Below are positions 20,840 to 33,335 of a DNA stretch of 64,000 nt, piece after piece; position 1 is the first letter of the stretch; each line of letters begins with the position of its first letter. Source of the DNA: Mycobacterium lehmannii. GTDB lineage: Bacteria > Actinomycetota > Actinomycetes > Mycobacteriales > Mycobacteriaceae. The position numbers and the translations under genes are program-made. The stretch is from positions 1 to 64,000 of the forward strand of contig NZ_NKCN01000005.1 in the NCBI RefSeq assembly GCF_002245535.1, read 5' to 3'. The notes below the pieces were generated by a model that made no database searches, had not been told where the DNA came from, and saw only the letters and a program-made list of their open reading frames with translations.

Positions 20840-23507
20840 CGCTCTCTCGGCCGACAATTCACTTGTGTCCGCGGGTGTCCCGCCCACCGGCGTCGTGACG
20901 TTCCTGTTCACCGATATCGAGGGCTCGACCCGTCGGTGGGAGTCCGACGCGGATGCCATGCGGGTCGCGCTTGCTTGCCATGACAAGGTGTTGCGCTCGG
21001 TGATCGAGGCGCACGGCGGGTATGTGTTCAGCCACAGCGGGGACGGTGTCGCGGCCGCGTTCGCGTCGCCGAGCGCCGCGGTCGAGGCCGCCGTCGATGC
21101 CCAGCGTGAATTGGAATTGCCGGTGCGCATGGGTGTCGCAACCGGTGAGGCCGAGGCTCGCGACGGCGACTACTTCGGCACGGTACTCAACCGCGCGGCG
21201 CGGGTGATGGCGGCCGGGCACGGCGGCCAGATACTCGTGGCCGAGTCGACGGCAGGGTTGCTCGGTTCGTTCGATCTGCTGAATCTAGGGCCCAAGCGCT
21301 TGCGCGATGTCACGCATCCCATCACCATTTTTCAGCTGCAGGCGCAAGGCCTTCCGTCTGAATTTCCGCCGTTGCGTACTTTGGATGCCGACCGAGGAAA
21401 TCTCCGACCTGTTGGAGCACCTTTGGTCGGTCGCGATGACGAAGCGGCCGGCATCGCGGTGGCGTTGCGCACCAATCGTTTCGTCACATTGACCGGCGTC
21501 GGAGGAGTTGGCAAGACACGGCTGGCACTCGAGGTCGCCGGGCGGTTGGCCAACGACTTCAGTGACGGTGTATGGGTTTTCGAGCTTGCATCCGTGACCG
21601 ACGCAAGCGCCGTTCCTGATTCGGTCGCAGCGGTTCTCGGTATCGCGCAGCAACCCGGCAAGAGCGTGGGCGAATCGGTCGCGGCTGTCTTGGAGAACCG
21701 GAACCGGCTGCTGATCTTCGACAATTGCGAGCATGTCCTCGATGCAGCTGCCGAACTCGTGGAAGCCATTCTCGCGCACTCCGCGACCGTGAGCATCCTC
21801 GCCACGAGCAGGGAAGGTTTGGGCGTCGCCGAGGAGAAGATATGGCCCGTCCACTCACTGCCTGACGATGCGGCGGCGGACTTGTTCGTGGAACGCGCCG
21901 GAAGCCTGGCTCCCGGTGCCGTCGTGGGCGATACGGAAGTGGTACGGGAGATCTGTCGCCGCCTCGACGGCATCCCGCTGGCGATCGAACTCGCTGCCTC
22001 CCGTGTTTCCGCGATGACATTGACCGACCTCCGAGACCGCCTCGACAAGAGATTCAGGCTCCTCGTGGGGTCGCGGCGAAGCCTGGAAAGGCATCAGACA
22101 CTTCGGCACGCAGTCCAATGGTCTTACGACCTTCTCGATGACGACGAGAAGGAACTACTAGAACGGTGCTCGGTGTTCGCCGGAGGATTCGACATCCGAG
22201 GCGCCGGCGCGGCAGCGGGACGCGAGTCTGTTGACGAGTTCTCTGTTGTGGATCTTCTCGATTCCCTGGTGCGCAAGTCGCTGCTTACGGTCGACCGATC
22301 GGCGGACCGGACTCGGTTCTCCATGCTCGAGACCGTCCGCCAGTTCGCCGAGGAACAACTCGCCGCGCGCGGGGCGGCCGACGATGCACGATTCGCCCAT
22401 GCTCGCCACTTCGCGCAGCTCGAAAGCACGATCTTGTCCTTGTGGGACAGTCCTGGGCAGCGAGACGCGTACCGTTGGCTGTCCAGCGAATTGGCCAACC
22501 TGCGCAACGCTTTCCGCTGGGCGGCCGACAACGGCGACATCGACATCGCCACGACGATCGCAACCTATGTGGGGCTGCTCGGCATGGGTGTCGAGAACTA
22601 CGAGCCGGTCGGGTGGGCCGAGGAGATGCTCAAGCCTGCCGTCGCTGCGGAGCACCCTCGAGTGCCGAGTCTGTATGTGATCGCCGCGGTGTGCTGGATG
22701 GCCGGTAGGTTGGAGAACGCGCTTCGGTATGCCGAGGCCGGTGGAGCCGAGTTGGCGCAAAACCGCAACGCGCCACCGTATGGAATGGAGGGCTGGCTTG
22801 GAGCGGCCTACCTCCCCGCGGGAGAGCCCTTGCGGTGGGCTGAAATATGTCGAGCCCAACTCGAACGGCGCGGCGATGACCATGTGTACATACGTGGTTG
22901 CCGCGTGTTCGCTCTGGCCTTCGGAGGACTGATCGACGATGCGATGGAAGCCACGGTAGGGCTGATCGAAGCAGGGGCCGCAACCGGTAATCCTTACATG
23001 CACACATTCGCTATCGCCGCCAGCTCATATCCCCTCCATGCCAAACGCTCCAGTGCCGGCGTGCAGGCTTGCCGCGAGGGTCTGGCTCTTGCCCTCGACA
23101 GCGACAATCGTTTCAACGCATCGATTCTCGCACTCGCCATGGCCAGGTTCGAGGCGTTGGATGCTGTCACCGAAGAGGCGCTCGAGCATCTGACATTGGT
23201 CATCCGCAATTACCACGATTCGGGCAACGTCGAAAGTATCCGCAGCCCACTTGCCGTACTGAGTACATTCCTCGACCGCCTAGGCCGTCATGAACCGGCG
23301 GCCATCATCAGCGGGTTCTCGTTGAGCCCTCTGGCTCAGGTGGTGCTTCCCGAGTTCATGACGTCCATCGCCCACCTTCGCGCAGTGCTCGGTGACAATA
23401 CCTACGAATCACTGGCAGCCAGAGGCGAGTCGATGACGATGGCCGTCATCGTCGCGTTCGCCTACCGCGAAATCGACCAAGCCCGAGAAGAACTCCGGTC
23501 GACATGA
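20832..23507 (+). CDS. Class III cyclase-domain / NTPase / TPR-like protein (first copy)
   Basis: An 891-residue cytosolic protein. Residues 20-170 are a class III nucleotide cyclase domain: metal-binding Asp28 (FLFTDIEGST) and Asp71 (SGDG), base-contacting Asp113, and Asn120 and Arg124 (LNRAARV). Ser67 occupies the place of the substrate Lys. Residues about 200-480 are an AAA/NB-ARC-like NTPase with P-loop GVGGVGKT (222-229), Walker B LLIFDNCEHV and IPLAIELAASR. The remainder is helical and repeat-like. The order resembles M. tuberculosis Rv0386, Rv1358 and Rv2488c, but no C-terminal LuxR helix-turn-helix is seen. Because of Ser67 the cyclase may use another nucleotide or be inactive. It is coupled to a paralogue. 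Confidence 0.88.
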   Translation: MTSALSADNSLVSAGVPPTGVVTFLFTDIEGSTRRWESDADAMRVALACHDKVLRSVIEAHGGYVFSHSGDGVAAAFASPSAAVEAAVDAQRELELPVRMGVATGEAEARDGDYFGTVLNRAARVMAAGHGGQILVAESTAGLLGSFDLLNLGPKRLRDVTHPITIFQLQAQGLPSEFPPLRTLDADRGNLRPVGAPLVGRDDEAAGIAVALRTNRFVTLTGVGGVGKTRLALEVAGRLANDFSDGVWVFELASVTDASAVPDSVAAVLGIAQQPGKSVGESVAAVLENRNRLLIFDNCEHVLDAAAELVEAILAHSATVSILATSREGLGVAEEKIWPVHSLPDDAAADLFVERAGSLAPGAVVGDTEVVREICRRLDGIPLAIELAASRVSAMTLTDLRDRLDKRFRLLVGSRRSLERHQTLRHAVQWSYDLLDDDEKELLERCSVFAGGFDIRGAGAAAGRESVDEFSVVDLLDSLVRKSLLTVDRSADRTRFSMLETVRQFAEEQLAARGAADDARFAHARHFAQLESTILSLWDSPGQRDAYRWLSSELANLRNAFRWAADNGDIDIATTIATYVGLLGMGVENYEPVGWAEEMLKPAVAAEHPRVPSLYVIAAVCWMAGRLENALRYAEAGGAELAQNRNAPPYGMEGWLGAAYLPAGEPLRWAEICRAQLERRGDDHVYIRGCRVFALAFGGLIDDAMEATVGLIEAGAATGNPYMHTFAIAASSYPLHAKRSSAGVQACREGLALALDSDNRFNASILALAMARFEALDAVTEEALEHLTLVIRNYHDSGNVESIRSPLAVLSTFLDRLGRHEPAAIISGFSLSPLAQVVLPEFMTSIAHLRAVLGDNTYESLAARGESMTMAVIVAFAYREIDQAREELRST

Positions 23508-26149
23508 ATGCGCCATCGGGAGTCGTGACATTCCTGTTCACCGACATCGAGGGGTCCACTCGTCTGTGGGAGTTCGACGCGGACTCCATGCGCGTAGCGC
23601 TCGCTTGCCACGACAAGGTGTTGCGGTCGGCGATCGAGGCGCACAACGGGTTCGTGTTCAAGCACACCGGCGACGGAGTTTGTGCCGCCTTCTCATCTCC
23701 GAAATCGGCTGTGGAGACAGCGCTAGCCGCGCAGCGAGAACTCGACCTACCGGTTCGCATGGGCATCGCAACAGGAGAAGCGGAGCTTCGTGGCGGCGAC
23801 TACTTCGGAAGCGTGCTCAATCGCGCCGCACGAGTGATGGCGGCCGGCCATGGGGGGCAAGTCCTCATAGCCGATTCCACTGCAGGGCTTCTCGGCGGTG
23901 TCGACCTCCTCGATCTGGGTCCGCGTCGGTTGCGCGACGTATCGGTGCCGGTCACGTTGTTTCAGCTGAGGGCGCCCGGATTGCGCACGGAATTCCCGCC
24001 ACTTCGGACACCTGACACGGGCGGCGGAAACCTACGCAGCGTGCCCTCCGAACTGATCGGACGGCACACCGACGTCGTAGAGCTCGCGAGCATGATCCGA
24101 ACTCGGCGATTGGTCACTTTGACCGGTGTGGGCGGGGTCGGCAAGACACGGTTGGCGCTTGAGGTTGCAGAGCAGATGTCCAGTGATTTCCCGGATGGCG
24201 TATGGGTTTTCGAGCTCGCCGCCGTCAACGATGCCGCCGCCGTGCCCGATGCCGTGGCGGCGGTGCTCGGGGTGACCCAGCAGCCCGGCAAGTCGATGAG
24301 CGATTCGATTGCGACCACGCTCGAGGGCCGCCTGCGCCTTCTCGTCTTCGACAACTGTGAGCATGTGCTCGACTCGGCCGCGAGCCTCATCGAAGCGATC
24401 CTTGCGTCCTCGACCACTGTGAGAGTGCTTGCCACGAGTCGCGAAGGCCTCGTGCTGAGGGACGAGCAGATGTGGCCGGTGCGGTCGCTGGACATCGATG
24501 CCGCCGTCGATCTGTTCACTCAACGCGCCCACAATGTCGCCCCAACCTTGGCGCTCGATGACGGACCGGTCGTTCGGGACGTATGCCGGCGTCTCGACGG
24601 CCTGCCGCTCGCGATCGAATTGGCGGCGTCACGGATTTCATCCATGGGGGTCGAAGAAATCCGAGATCACCTCGACCACCGGTTCAAACTGCTGGTCGGG
24701 TCTCGTCGAGCGCTGGGCCGCCACCAGACACTGCGCAACGCGGTGGCATGGTCGTACGACCTGCTGAACGACGTGGAAAAGCGACTGCTTGAACGTTGTT
24801 CGGTCTTCGGGGGCGGCTTTGATCTGAAAAGTGCCTGTGCCGTGGCAGGTTCCGATGATGCGGACGAGTATACGACCCTTGATCTGTTGGATTCGTTGGT
24901 CCGCAAGTCTCTGCTGGCTGCCGACAGAGCGGTGGTTCCGACACGGTTCTCCATGTTGGAGACGATCCGCGAGTTCGCCGAAGAGCGGCTCGCCGCCGCC
25001 TCGCAAGCAGAGCAGGCGCGAGACCGGCATGCACGCCATTTCGCGGCGCGATCGGCAAGCGTGATCGATCTGTGGGACAGCCCCCGCCAAAGCGAGGCCT
25101 ATGACTGGTTCATGACGGAACTGCCCAATCTCCGCATCGCCTTCCGCTGGGCGGCCGATCACGACGACATCGACACCGCCGCGGTTATCACCACGTTCGC
25201 CGGTTTCCTCGGCATGTGCGTCGAAAACTACGAGCCGACGTCGTGGGCCGAAGAGATTCTCGAATCGGCCGAGGTGGCCCGCAATCGGTGCCTCGGATAC
25301 CTGTATGTCATCGCGTCGCTGTGCTACTTCGTGGGACGGATCGAGGACGGCCTGCGTTATGGCGATGCCGGCAATGCGACCCTGCGCGATGACGGTGGTG
25401 GCTGGCAGGCGCCCTTCATCAGCATCCAGTGCAATCTCGGTGGTGCCTATCTCTCGATCGGCCGCCCGGACCTGTGGGTCGACGTGTGCCGAGCGGAGCT
25501 CGAGCTGGGGCACGATAGGCGCTCATTCGTCAGGTCAAGCCTCGCGATGGCGCTCTCCGTCGCGAACCGTTCGGCGGATGCCATGGCCCTCACGGCCCAA
25601 CTGTTCGACGATCCCGAGACAGAGCAAAATCCGTACGCGTGGTCATACGCGCTTCTGGCGTATGGATACGTGTGGCGGGACACCGACCCCGCAGCCGCGC
25701 TCGCGGCGCTGCGCCGCGGTCTGAAAATCGCGCAGGACCACAAAGTTCGGGCGAACGAGTCCATTCTGGCGATGACGCTCGGCCGCGTGGAAGCCGAGCA
25801 CGGCGATCCGCTCGCAGCACTGGACTGCATTGCTCTTGCCATCCGCAATTACCGCGACTCGGGCAACGTCGCCGTGATCGGTGTGCCGTTCGCCAACCTC
25901 GCCGTCCTTCTTGACCGGCGTGGGAGGCATGACGAAGCCGCGACGCTCCTGGGCTTTGCACACAGCCCCATGACGGTGGTGACGGTTCCGGAGATCGAGG
26001 CCACCGTTACGCACCTGCGGCAGGTGCTGGGTGACGAAAGGTACGAAGCGCTCGCCCGACGCGGGAAGTCGATGACGACATCGGCCATCGCGACCTACGC
26101 GTATACGCAAATCGACCAGGCCAGGGCGCAGCTGCAACAATTACGGTAA
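23504..26149 (+). CDS. Class III cyclase-domain / NTPase / TPR-like protein (second copy)
   Basis: An 881-residue paralogue of the preceding protein, starting at an ATG that overlaps its stop. The cyclase domain looks complete: Asp14 (FLFTDIEGST), Lys53 and Asp57 (FKHTGDG), Asp99, Asn106 and Arg110 (LNRAARV). The NTPase domain has P-loop GVGGVGKT (208-215), Walker B LLVFDNCEHV and LPLAIELAASR. The C-terminal half is helical with TPR-like pairs (DPLAALDCIALAIRNYRD, then GRHDEAATLLGFAH). No DNA-binding domain or membrane segment is seen. It should make cAMP when the NTPase and repeat parts sense a signal, by analogy with related proteins. A solute-binding-fold gene follows after four bases. Confidence 0.9.
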   Translation: MNAPSGVVTFLFTDIEGSTRLWEFDADSMRVALACHDKVLRSAIEAHNGFVFKHTGDGVCAAFSSPKSAVETALAAQRELDLPVRMGIATGEAELRGGDYFGSVLNRAARVMAAGHGGQVLIADSTAGLLGGVDLLDLGPRRLRDVSVPVTLFQLRAPGLRTEFPPLRTPDTGGGNLRSVPSELIGRHTDVVELASMIRTRRLVTLTGVGGVGKTRLALEVAEQMSSDFPDGVWVFELAAVNDAAAVPDAVAAVLGVTQQPGKSMSDSIATTLEGRLRLLVFDNCEHVLDSAASLIEAILASSTTVRVLATSREGLVLRDEQMWPVRSLDIDAAVDLFTQRAHNVAPTLALDDGPVVRDVCRRLDGLPLAIELAASRISSMGVEEIRDHLDHRFKLLVGSRRALGRHQTLRNAVAWSYDLLNDVEKRLLERCSVFGGGFDLKSACAVAGSDDADEYTTLDLLDSLVRKSLLAADRAVVPTRFSMLETIREFAEERLAAASQAEQARDRHARHFAARSASVIDLWDSPRQSEAYDWFMTELPNLRIAFRWAADHDDIDTAAVITTFAGFLGMCVENYEPTSWAEEILESAEVARNRCLGYLYVIASLCYFVGRIEDGLRYGDAGNATLRDDGGGWQAPFISIQCNLGGAYLSIGRPDLWVDVCRAELELGHDRRSFVRSSLAMALSVANRSADAMALTAQLFDDPETEQNPYAWSYALLAYGYVWRDTDPAAALAALRRGLKIAQDHKVRANESILAMTLGRVEAEHGDPLAALDCIALAIRNYRDSGNVAVIGVPFANLAVLLDRRGRHDEAATLLGFAHSPMTVVTVPEIEATVTHLRQVLGDERYEALARRGKSMTTSAIATYAYTQIDQARAQLQQLR

Positions 26150-26153
26150 TTTC

Positions 26154-26876
26154 ATGGAGACACTGAGAGTCGGAGTGGCAGAGCCCGACCCTCCCTTCAA
26201 TTCCACGAGGGAGGGGACGCACGACGACGGTGGCCTCGACATCGACCTGATGCACGCACTCGGCGAGAAGGTCGGCGCGACAGTCGAATTCATACTGTAC
26301 AGCGGTGCCGACTTCGACGGCATCTTCGACGGTATCGGATCGAAGTACGACTGTGTCGCGGCGGGAACCACCGTCACACCGGAACGCGAGAAGAAGGCGG
26401 CGTTCCTGCCTCCGTACCTCATATCCGGTCAGGCGCTGGCCGTCGACACCCGCCGGTTGCCGCGCGTAACGTCCGTCGAAGACCTCGAAGGCCTGACCAT
26501 CGGCGTGCAGCAGGGGAATACCAGCCAGCCGATTGCCGAGCGACTTGTCGCCGATGGAAAGGCAGGCGGGGTCCGTCTTTACGGGTACGGCGCGATACAC
26601 GACGCGTTGGCCGATCTCTCAACCGGTGGCTGCGACGCCATCATGAAACTCGCACCGGTGCTGACAGAACTGGTGAGGCCCCTTCCTGGGGTCGAAGTGG
26701 TGCAGCGCGGCATCACCGTCGAAGACATCGCGGTCGCCGTGGGGCGCGGAGATCAGGCGCTGCTGGGGAGACTGACCGTCGCGCAGGCCGAGTTGGAAGC
26801 CGACGGCACTCTGCAGGCGATCCGTCGCAAATGGCTCGGCAACCCGTACGCCGACCAGAAGCTCGGAGCGCTCTGA
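26154..26876 (+). CDS. Family 3 solute-binding-fold protein without signal peptide
   Basis: A 240-residue type 2 periplasmic-binding-protein fold of the amino-acid-binding family. It begins directly with the first strand (METLRVGVAEPDPPFN) and has DLMHALGEKVGATVEF, the ligand loop AAGTTVTPEREK with Arg78 at the usual carboxylate-contact place, and the second-lobe strand LEGLTIGVQQGNTSQPIAE. There is no signal peptide, no lipobox and no upstream in-frame start that could supply one, because the preceding stop is only a few bases away. It is therefore expected in the cytosol. No transporter genes are adjacent. Being four bases behind the cyclase genes, it may act as their ligand sensor (inference). 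Confidence 0.82.
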   Translation: METLRVGVAEPDPPFNSTREGTHDDGGLDIDLMHALGEKVGATVEFILYSGADFDGIFDGIGSKYDCVAAGTTVTPEREKKAAFLPPYLISGQALAVDTRRLPRVTSVEDLEGLTIGVQQGNTSQPIAERLVADGKAGGVRLYGYGAIHDALADLSTGGCDAIMKLAPVLTELVRPLPGVEVVQRGITVEDIAVAVGRGDQALLGRLTVAQAELEADGTLQAIRRKWLGNPYADQKLGAL

Positions 26877-26890
26877 CGGCCGGCGTCCGG

Positions 26891-28124
<1,234 letters not shown>

Positions 28125-28128
28125 CGCC

Positions 28129-29355
28129 GTGGCTTCGTCTTCCATCAAGACTCTGGAAGACCTTCTCGGTGAAGGTGTTTCGGATCGGGGAGTACTCGTT
28201 CGGTCGGACCTCAACGTCCCGCTCGACGATGACGGCAACATCACCGACCCGGGTCGCATCACCGCGTCGGTGCCCACGCTCAAGGCGCTCTCCGACGCCG
28301 GCGCCAAGGTGATCGTCACCGCGCATCTCGGTCGGCCCAAGGGCGGACCCGACCCGAAACTGTCGCTCGCTCCGGTCGCAAAGGCATTAGGGGAGCAGCT
28401 CGGTCGCCACGTGCAACTGGCCGGCGACGTCGTGGGTACCGATGCGCTGGCCCGCGCCGAAGGATTGACCGACGGCGATATCCTGCTGCTGGAGAACGTC
28501 CGTTTCGACGCCCGCGAGACCAGCAAGGACGATGCCGAACGGATGGCGTTGGCCCGACAACTCGTCGAACTCGTGGGTGAAGACGGTGCATTCGTCTCCG
28601 ATGGCTTCGGGGTGGTGCACCGCAAGCAGGCGTCGGTGTACGACGTCGCGACCTTGCTCCCGCACTATGCGGGCACCCTGGTGGCCGCCGAGGTCAAAGT
28701 GCTCGAGCAGCTGACCACCTCCACCGATCGGCCTTACGCCGTCGTGCTCGGCGGGTCCAAGGTGTCGGACAAGCTGGCGGTCATCGAGTCACTCGCAAAG
28801 AAGGCCGACAGCCTGATCATCGGTGGCGGCATGTGTTTCACCTTCCTTGCCTCACAAGGTGTTTCGGTGGGCAGCTCGCTGCTCGAAGAAGGCATGATCG
28901 AGACGTGCCGGAAGTTGCTTGACACCTACGCCGACGTGATCCACGTTCCGGTCGACATCGTGGTGGCAGACAAGTTCGCCGCCGATGCGACGGCTGAGGT
29001 CGTCGCCGCGGACAAGATTCCGGACGACAAGATGGGTCTGGACATCGGGCCCGGCTCGGTCGAGCGGTTCACCACGCTGCTGTCCAACGCCAAGACCGTC
29101 TTCTGGAACGGCCCGATGGGCGTCTTCGAGTTCCCGGCCTTCGCGGCGGGCACCAAAGGCGTCGCCGAAGCGATCATCGCGGCGACCGGGAAGGGTGGCT
29201 TCAGCGTGGTCGGCGGCGGCGATTCGGCTGCCGCGGTCCGTCAGCTCGGCCTGGACGAAGAGGGCTTCTCGCACATTTCCACCGGGGGCGGGGCCTCGCT
29301 GGAATACCTTGAAGGCAAGAAACTGCCCGGCATCGCTGTTTTAGAAGAAGAGTGA
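28129..29355 (+). CDS. pgk: Phosphoglycerate kinase
   Basis: Transfers the acyl phosphate of 1,3-bisphosphoglycerate to ADP. The 408-residue protein has [23 protein letters not shown], the hinge and nucleotide site [20 protein letters not shown] and the ATP-binding Gly-rich [13 protein letters not shown] and [15 protein letters not shown]. The GTG at 28129 is four bases after the gap stop. tpiA begins 14 bases after its stop. Confidence 0.97.
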   Translation: MASSSIKTLEDLLGEGVSDRGVLVRSDLNVPLDDDGNITDPGRITASVPTLKALSDAGAKVIVTAHLGRPKGGPDPKLSLAPVAKALGEQLGRHVQLAGDVVGTDALARAEGLTDGDILLLENVRFDARETSKDDAERMALARQLVELVGEDGAFVSDGFGVVHRKQASVYDVATLLPHYAGTLVAAEVKVLEQLTTSTDRPYAVVLGGSKVSDKLAVIESLAKKADSLIIGGGMCFTFLASQGVSVGSSLLEEGMIETCRKLLDTYADVIHVPVDIVVADKFAADATAEVVAADKIPDDKMGLDIGPGSVERFTTLLSNAKTVFWNGPMGVFEFPAFAAGTKGVAEAIIAATGKGGFSVVGGGDSAAAVRQLGLDEEGFSHISTGGGASLEYLEGKKLPGIAVLEEE

Positions 29356-29369
29356 GAGGTCCTGGAATC

Positions 29370-30155
<786 letters not shown>

Positions 30156-30188
30156 CCGTCCGATTGGTGAGCATCGCCGTCGATTAGG

Positions 30189-30194
30189 TAGTCT
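30189..30194 (+). promoter_or_regulatory. -10 element for leaderless secG
   Basis: TAGTCT, seven bases before the secG ATG, with no ribosome-binding site. It suggests that secG has a promoter separate from the glycolytic operon. Confidence 0.5.
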
Positions 30195-30201
30195 TGCGCC
30201 C

Positions 30202-30435
30202 ATGGAATTGGCCCTGCAGATCACCCTGGTCGTGACCAGCCTCCTGGTCGTGCTCCTGGTGCTGCTGCATCGCGCCAAAGGCGGCGGTCTGTCCACGCTC
30301 TTCGGCGGCGGCGTCCAGTCCAGCCTGTCGGGGTCGACGGTGGTCGAGAAAAACCTGGACCGGCTGACGTTGTTCGTCACCGGCATCTGGCTTGTCTCGA
30401 TCGTCGGCGTCGGGCTGCTCATCAAGTACAGCTGA
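30202..30435 (+). CDS. secG: Preprotein translocase subunit SecG
   Basis: A 77-residue membrane protein of the SecYEG channel. Two membrane helices (about 3-22 and 54-73) flank a cytoplasmic loop with AKGGGLSTLFGGGVQSSLSG, the typical Gly/Ser-rich SecG loop. Placement after tpiA is conserved in mycobacteria. Confidence 0.94.
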   Translation: MELALQITLVVTSLLVVLLVLLHRAKGGGLSTLFGGGVQSSLSGSTVVEKNLDRLTLFVTGIWLVSIVGVGLLIKYS

Positions 30436-30486
30436 TTCCCAGCACCTCGCCGTGCGGGCCGACTGTGGCCCGTCGATACTTGAGTC

Positions 30487-33285
30487 ATGTCTGAGATCGC
30501 CGGGCTCGAACCGATAGGCGCGGTCAGGCGGACCAAGGTGGGGCGTGACGCCACCGAGCCGATGCGCGAGGACATCCGTCTTCTCGGCGCGATACTCGGC
30601 GACACCGTGCGCGAGCAGAACGGCGACGAGGTTTTCGACCTCGTCGAGCGCGCCCGCGTCGAGTCGTTCCGGGTGCGCCGCTCCGAGATCGACCGCGCGG
30701 AACTGGCGGGGATGTTCGACGGCATCGACATCCGTCATGCGATCCCGGTGATCCGTGCTTTCACCCACTTCGCCCTATTGGCCAACGTCGCCGAGGACAT
30801 TCACCGAGAACGTCGTCGGGCGATCCACGTCGAAGCGGGCGAGCCGCCGCAGAACAGCAGCCTTGCCGCCACCTACGCCAAACTCGACGCCGTCGACCTC
30901 GATTCCGGCACCGTCGCCGAAGCCCTTGCCGGGGCGATGGTGTCGCCAGTGATCACTGCGCATCCGACCGAGACGAGGCGCCGCACGATCTTCGACACCC
31001 AACATCGCATCACCGAACTGATGCGCTCACGCCTGCACGGGCGCAGCGATGCCGACGGTCGCGACATCGAGGTCGAACTGCGTCGCCACATCCTGACTCT
31101 GTGGCAGACCGCGCTGGTTCGGTTGTCGCGCTTGAAGATTCAGGACGAGATCGAGACAGGTCTGCGGTACTACCCGGCCGCGTTCTTCGATGTCATACCG
31201 CAGGTGAACGCCGACGTCCGCAATGAACTGCAGGCCCGTTGGCCCGATACCGGGCTGCTCGACGAGCCGATCGTGCGGCCCGGGTCGTGGATCGGCGGGG
31301 ACCGGGACGGCAACCCGAACGTCACCGCTGACGTCGTCCGGCGCGCGACCGGCAGAGCCGCCTACACGGCACTGGACCACTACTTCACCGAGATCACCGC
31401 GCTGGAAGAGGAGCTGTCGATGTCCGCGCGGCTGGTGCGAATCAGCGACGGGCTCGAAGCGCTGGCCGCCCGATGCGAGGAACCCGCGCGGGCCGACGAG
31501 CCTTACCGGCGAGCGTTGCGCGTGATCCACTCCCGGCTGACGTCGACGGCGAAGGAGATTCTCGACGAGCAGCCCGAGCACGAACTCGATCTGGGGCTCG
31601 AGCGCTACGAGTCGCCCGCCGAGTTGCTCGCGGACTTGGATGTGGTCGATAGCTCGCTGCGGAGCAACGGTAGCGCGGTCTTGGCCGACGACCGACTGGC
31701 CAGATTGCGGGAGGCGGTGCGCACGTTCGGGTTTCACCTCTGCGGCCTCGACATGCGGCAGAACTCCGATGTGCACGAGGAGGTCGTCGCCGAGCTGTTG
31801 GCGTGGGCGGGTGTGCACCAGGACTACGGCTCGCTGAGTGAGGAGGACCGGGTAGAGCTGCTCGCGGGTGAGCTGTCGACCCGTCGGCCGCTGGTCAAAG
31901 CCGGCGCGGAACTGTCCGAACTGGCCCGCAAAGAACTCGACATCGTCGCGGCGGCCGCGCGGGGGGTGCGGGTCTTCGGGTCTCGGGCGATTCCGAACTA
32001 CATCATCTCGATGTGCGAGTCCGTGTCGGACATGTTGGAGGCGGCGATCCTGCTCAAAGAGGTCGGGCTGCTCGATGTCTCGGGGGAGAGGCCGTATGCC
32101 CCCGTCGGCGTGGTGCCGTTGTTCGAGACCATCGACGACCTGCAGCGTGGCTCGTCGATTCTCGAAGCGGCGCTGGATCTTCCGGTGTATCGGTCGATCG
32201 TGTCGGCGCGCAACGCGAGCCAGGAGGTGATGCTCGGCTACTCGGACTCCAACAAGGACGGCGGTTATCTCGCGGCGAACTGGGCGCTGTACCGGGCGGA
32301 ACTGGACCTGGTGGAGTCGGCGCGCAAGACCGGAATTCGGTTGCGCCTCTTTCACGGTCGCGGTGGCACCGTGGGTCGAGGCGGTGGGCCGAGCTATGAC
32401 GCCATCTTGGCCCAGCCTCCTGGCGCGGTGAACGGATCGCTGCGCCTCACGGAGCAGGGTGAGGTGATCGCGGCGAAGTATGCCGAACCGCAGGCCGCGT
32501 ACCGCAATCTCGAGACCCTTCTGGCCGCCACGTTGGAGGCCACGCTGCTCGATGTGGAAGGTCTCGGTGATGAGGCCGGCCCAGCCTACGAAGTGCTCGA
32601 CGATCTGGCCGCACGCGCTCAGCGCGCTTACGCCGAATTGGTGCACGAGACACCGGGATTCGTGGACTACTTCAAGGCGTCGACGCCGGTGAGCGAGATC
32701 GGCGCGCTCAACATCGGTAGCCGGCCGTCGTCGCGCAAGCCGACGACGTCGATAGCGGACTTGCGGGCGATCCCGTGGGTGCTGGCGTGGAGCCAGTCGC
32801 GGGTGATGCTGCCCGGCTGGTACGGCACGGGCACGGCTTTTGAGGAGTGGATCGCCGAGGGTCCGCAGTCGGAGGAGGACCGCGTAGAGGTGTTGCGGGA
32901 CCTGTACCGGCGGTGGCCGTTCTTCCGTACCGTGCTGTCGAACATGGCGCAGGTCATGGCCAAATCGGACCTGGGGTTGGCGGCCCGCTATTCCGAGCTG
33001 GTCGACGACGAGGAGTTGCGGCGGCGGGTGTTCGACAAGATCGCCGCCGAGCACGAGCGCACCATCCGGATGCACAAGCTCATCACCGATCAGGACGATC
33101 TGTTGGCGGACAATCCGGCGCTGGCCCGTTCGGTGTTCAACCGCTTTCCGTACCTGGAACCGCTGAACCATCTCCAGGTCGAGTTGCTGCGGCGCTACCG
33201 GTCCGGGGACGACGACGAACTCGTCCAGCGCGGGATCCTGCTGACGATGAGCGGGTTGGCAAGCGCCCTGCGCAACAGCGGCTGA
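30487..33285 (+). CDS. ppc: Phosphoenolpyruvate carboxylase
   Basis: Carboxylates phosphoenolpyruvate to oxaloacetate, an anaplerotic step. The 932-residue protein is full length. Key motifs are the catalytic His159 in [26 protein letters not shown], the Gly-rich loop [25 protein letters not shown] and the C-terminal ending LASALRNSG, which resembles the QNTG-type terminus that closes the active site. It lies 51 bases after secG. The next gene region is accessory. Confidence 0.97.
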   Translation: MSEIAGLEPIGAVRRTKVGRDATEPMREDIRLLGAILGDTVREQNGDEVFDLVERARVESFRVRRSEIDRAELAGMFDGIDIRHAIPVIRAFTHFALLANVAEDIHRERRRAIHVEAGEPPQNSSLAATYAKLDAVDLDSGTVAEALAGAMVSPVITAHPTETRRRTIFDTQHRITELMRSRLHGRSDADGRDIEVELRRHILTLWQTALVRLSRLKIQDEIETGLRYYPAAFFDVIPQVNADVRNELQARWPDTGLLDEPIVRPGSWIGGDRDGNPNVTADVVRRATGRAAYTALDHYFTEITALEEELSMSARLVRISDGLEALAARCEEPARADEPYRRALRVIHSRLTSTAKEILDEQPEHELDLGLERYESPAELLADLDVVDSSLRSNGSAVLADDRLARLREAVRTFGFHLCGLDMRQNSDVHEEVVAELLAWAGVHQDYGSLSEEDRVELLAGELSTRRPLVKAGAELSELARKELDIVAAAARGVRVFGSRAIPNYIISMCESVSDMLEAAILLKEVGLLDVSGERPYAPVGVVPLFETIDDLQRGSSILEAALDLPVYRSIVSARNASQEVMLGYSDSNKDGGYLAANWALYRAELDLVESARKTGIRLRLFHGRGGTVGRGGGPSYDAILAQPPGAVNGSLRLTEQGEVIAAKYAEPQAAYRNLETLLAATLEATLLDVEGLGDEAGPAYEVLDDLAARAQRAYAELVHETPGFVDYFKASTPVSEIGALNIGSRPSSRKPTTSIADLRAIPWVLAWSQSRVMLPGWYGTGTAFEEWIAEGPQSEEDRVEVLRDLYRRWPFFRTVLSNMAQVMAKSDLGLAARYSELVDDEELRRRVFDKIAAEHERTIRMHKLITDQDDLLADNPALARSVFNRFPYLEPLNHLQVELLRRYRSGDDDELVQRGILLTMSGLASALRNSG

Positions 33286-33335
33286 CACGGGTCAAGCGTT
33301 GACACTGCTGCCGTGAGGTGTCACAGTCGAAGCGT

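Noticed and set aside
20832..26149. Paired cyclase genes as an assembly duplication
   Set aside because: The copies differ throughout in DNA and protein (for example Ser67 versus Lys53), so they are diverged paralogues.
31027..33288. Very long minus-strand open frame opposite ppc
   Set aside because: It mirrors the GC-rich third positions of ppc, is Arg/His/Gln-rich and has no domain. The ppc frame is full of conserved motifs.
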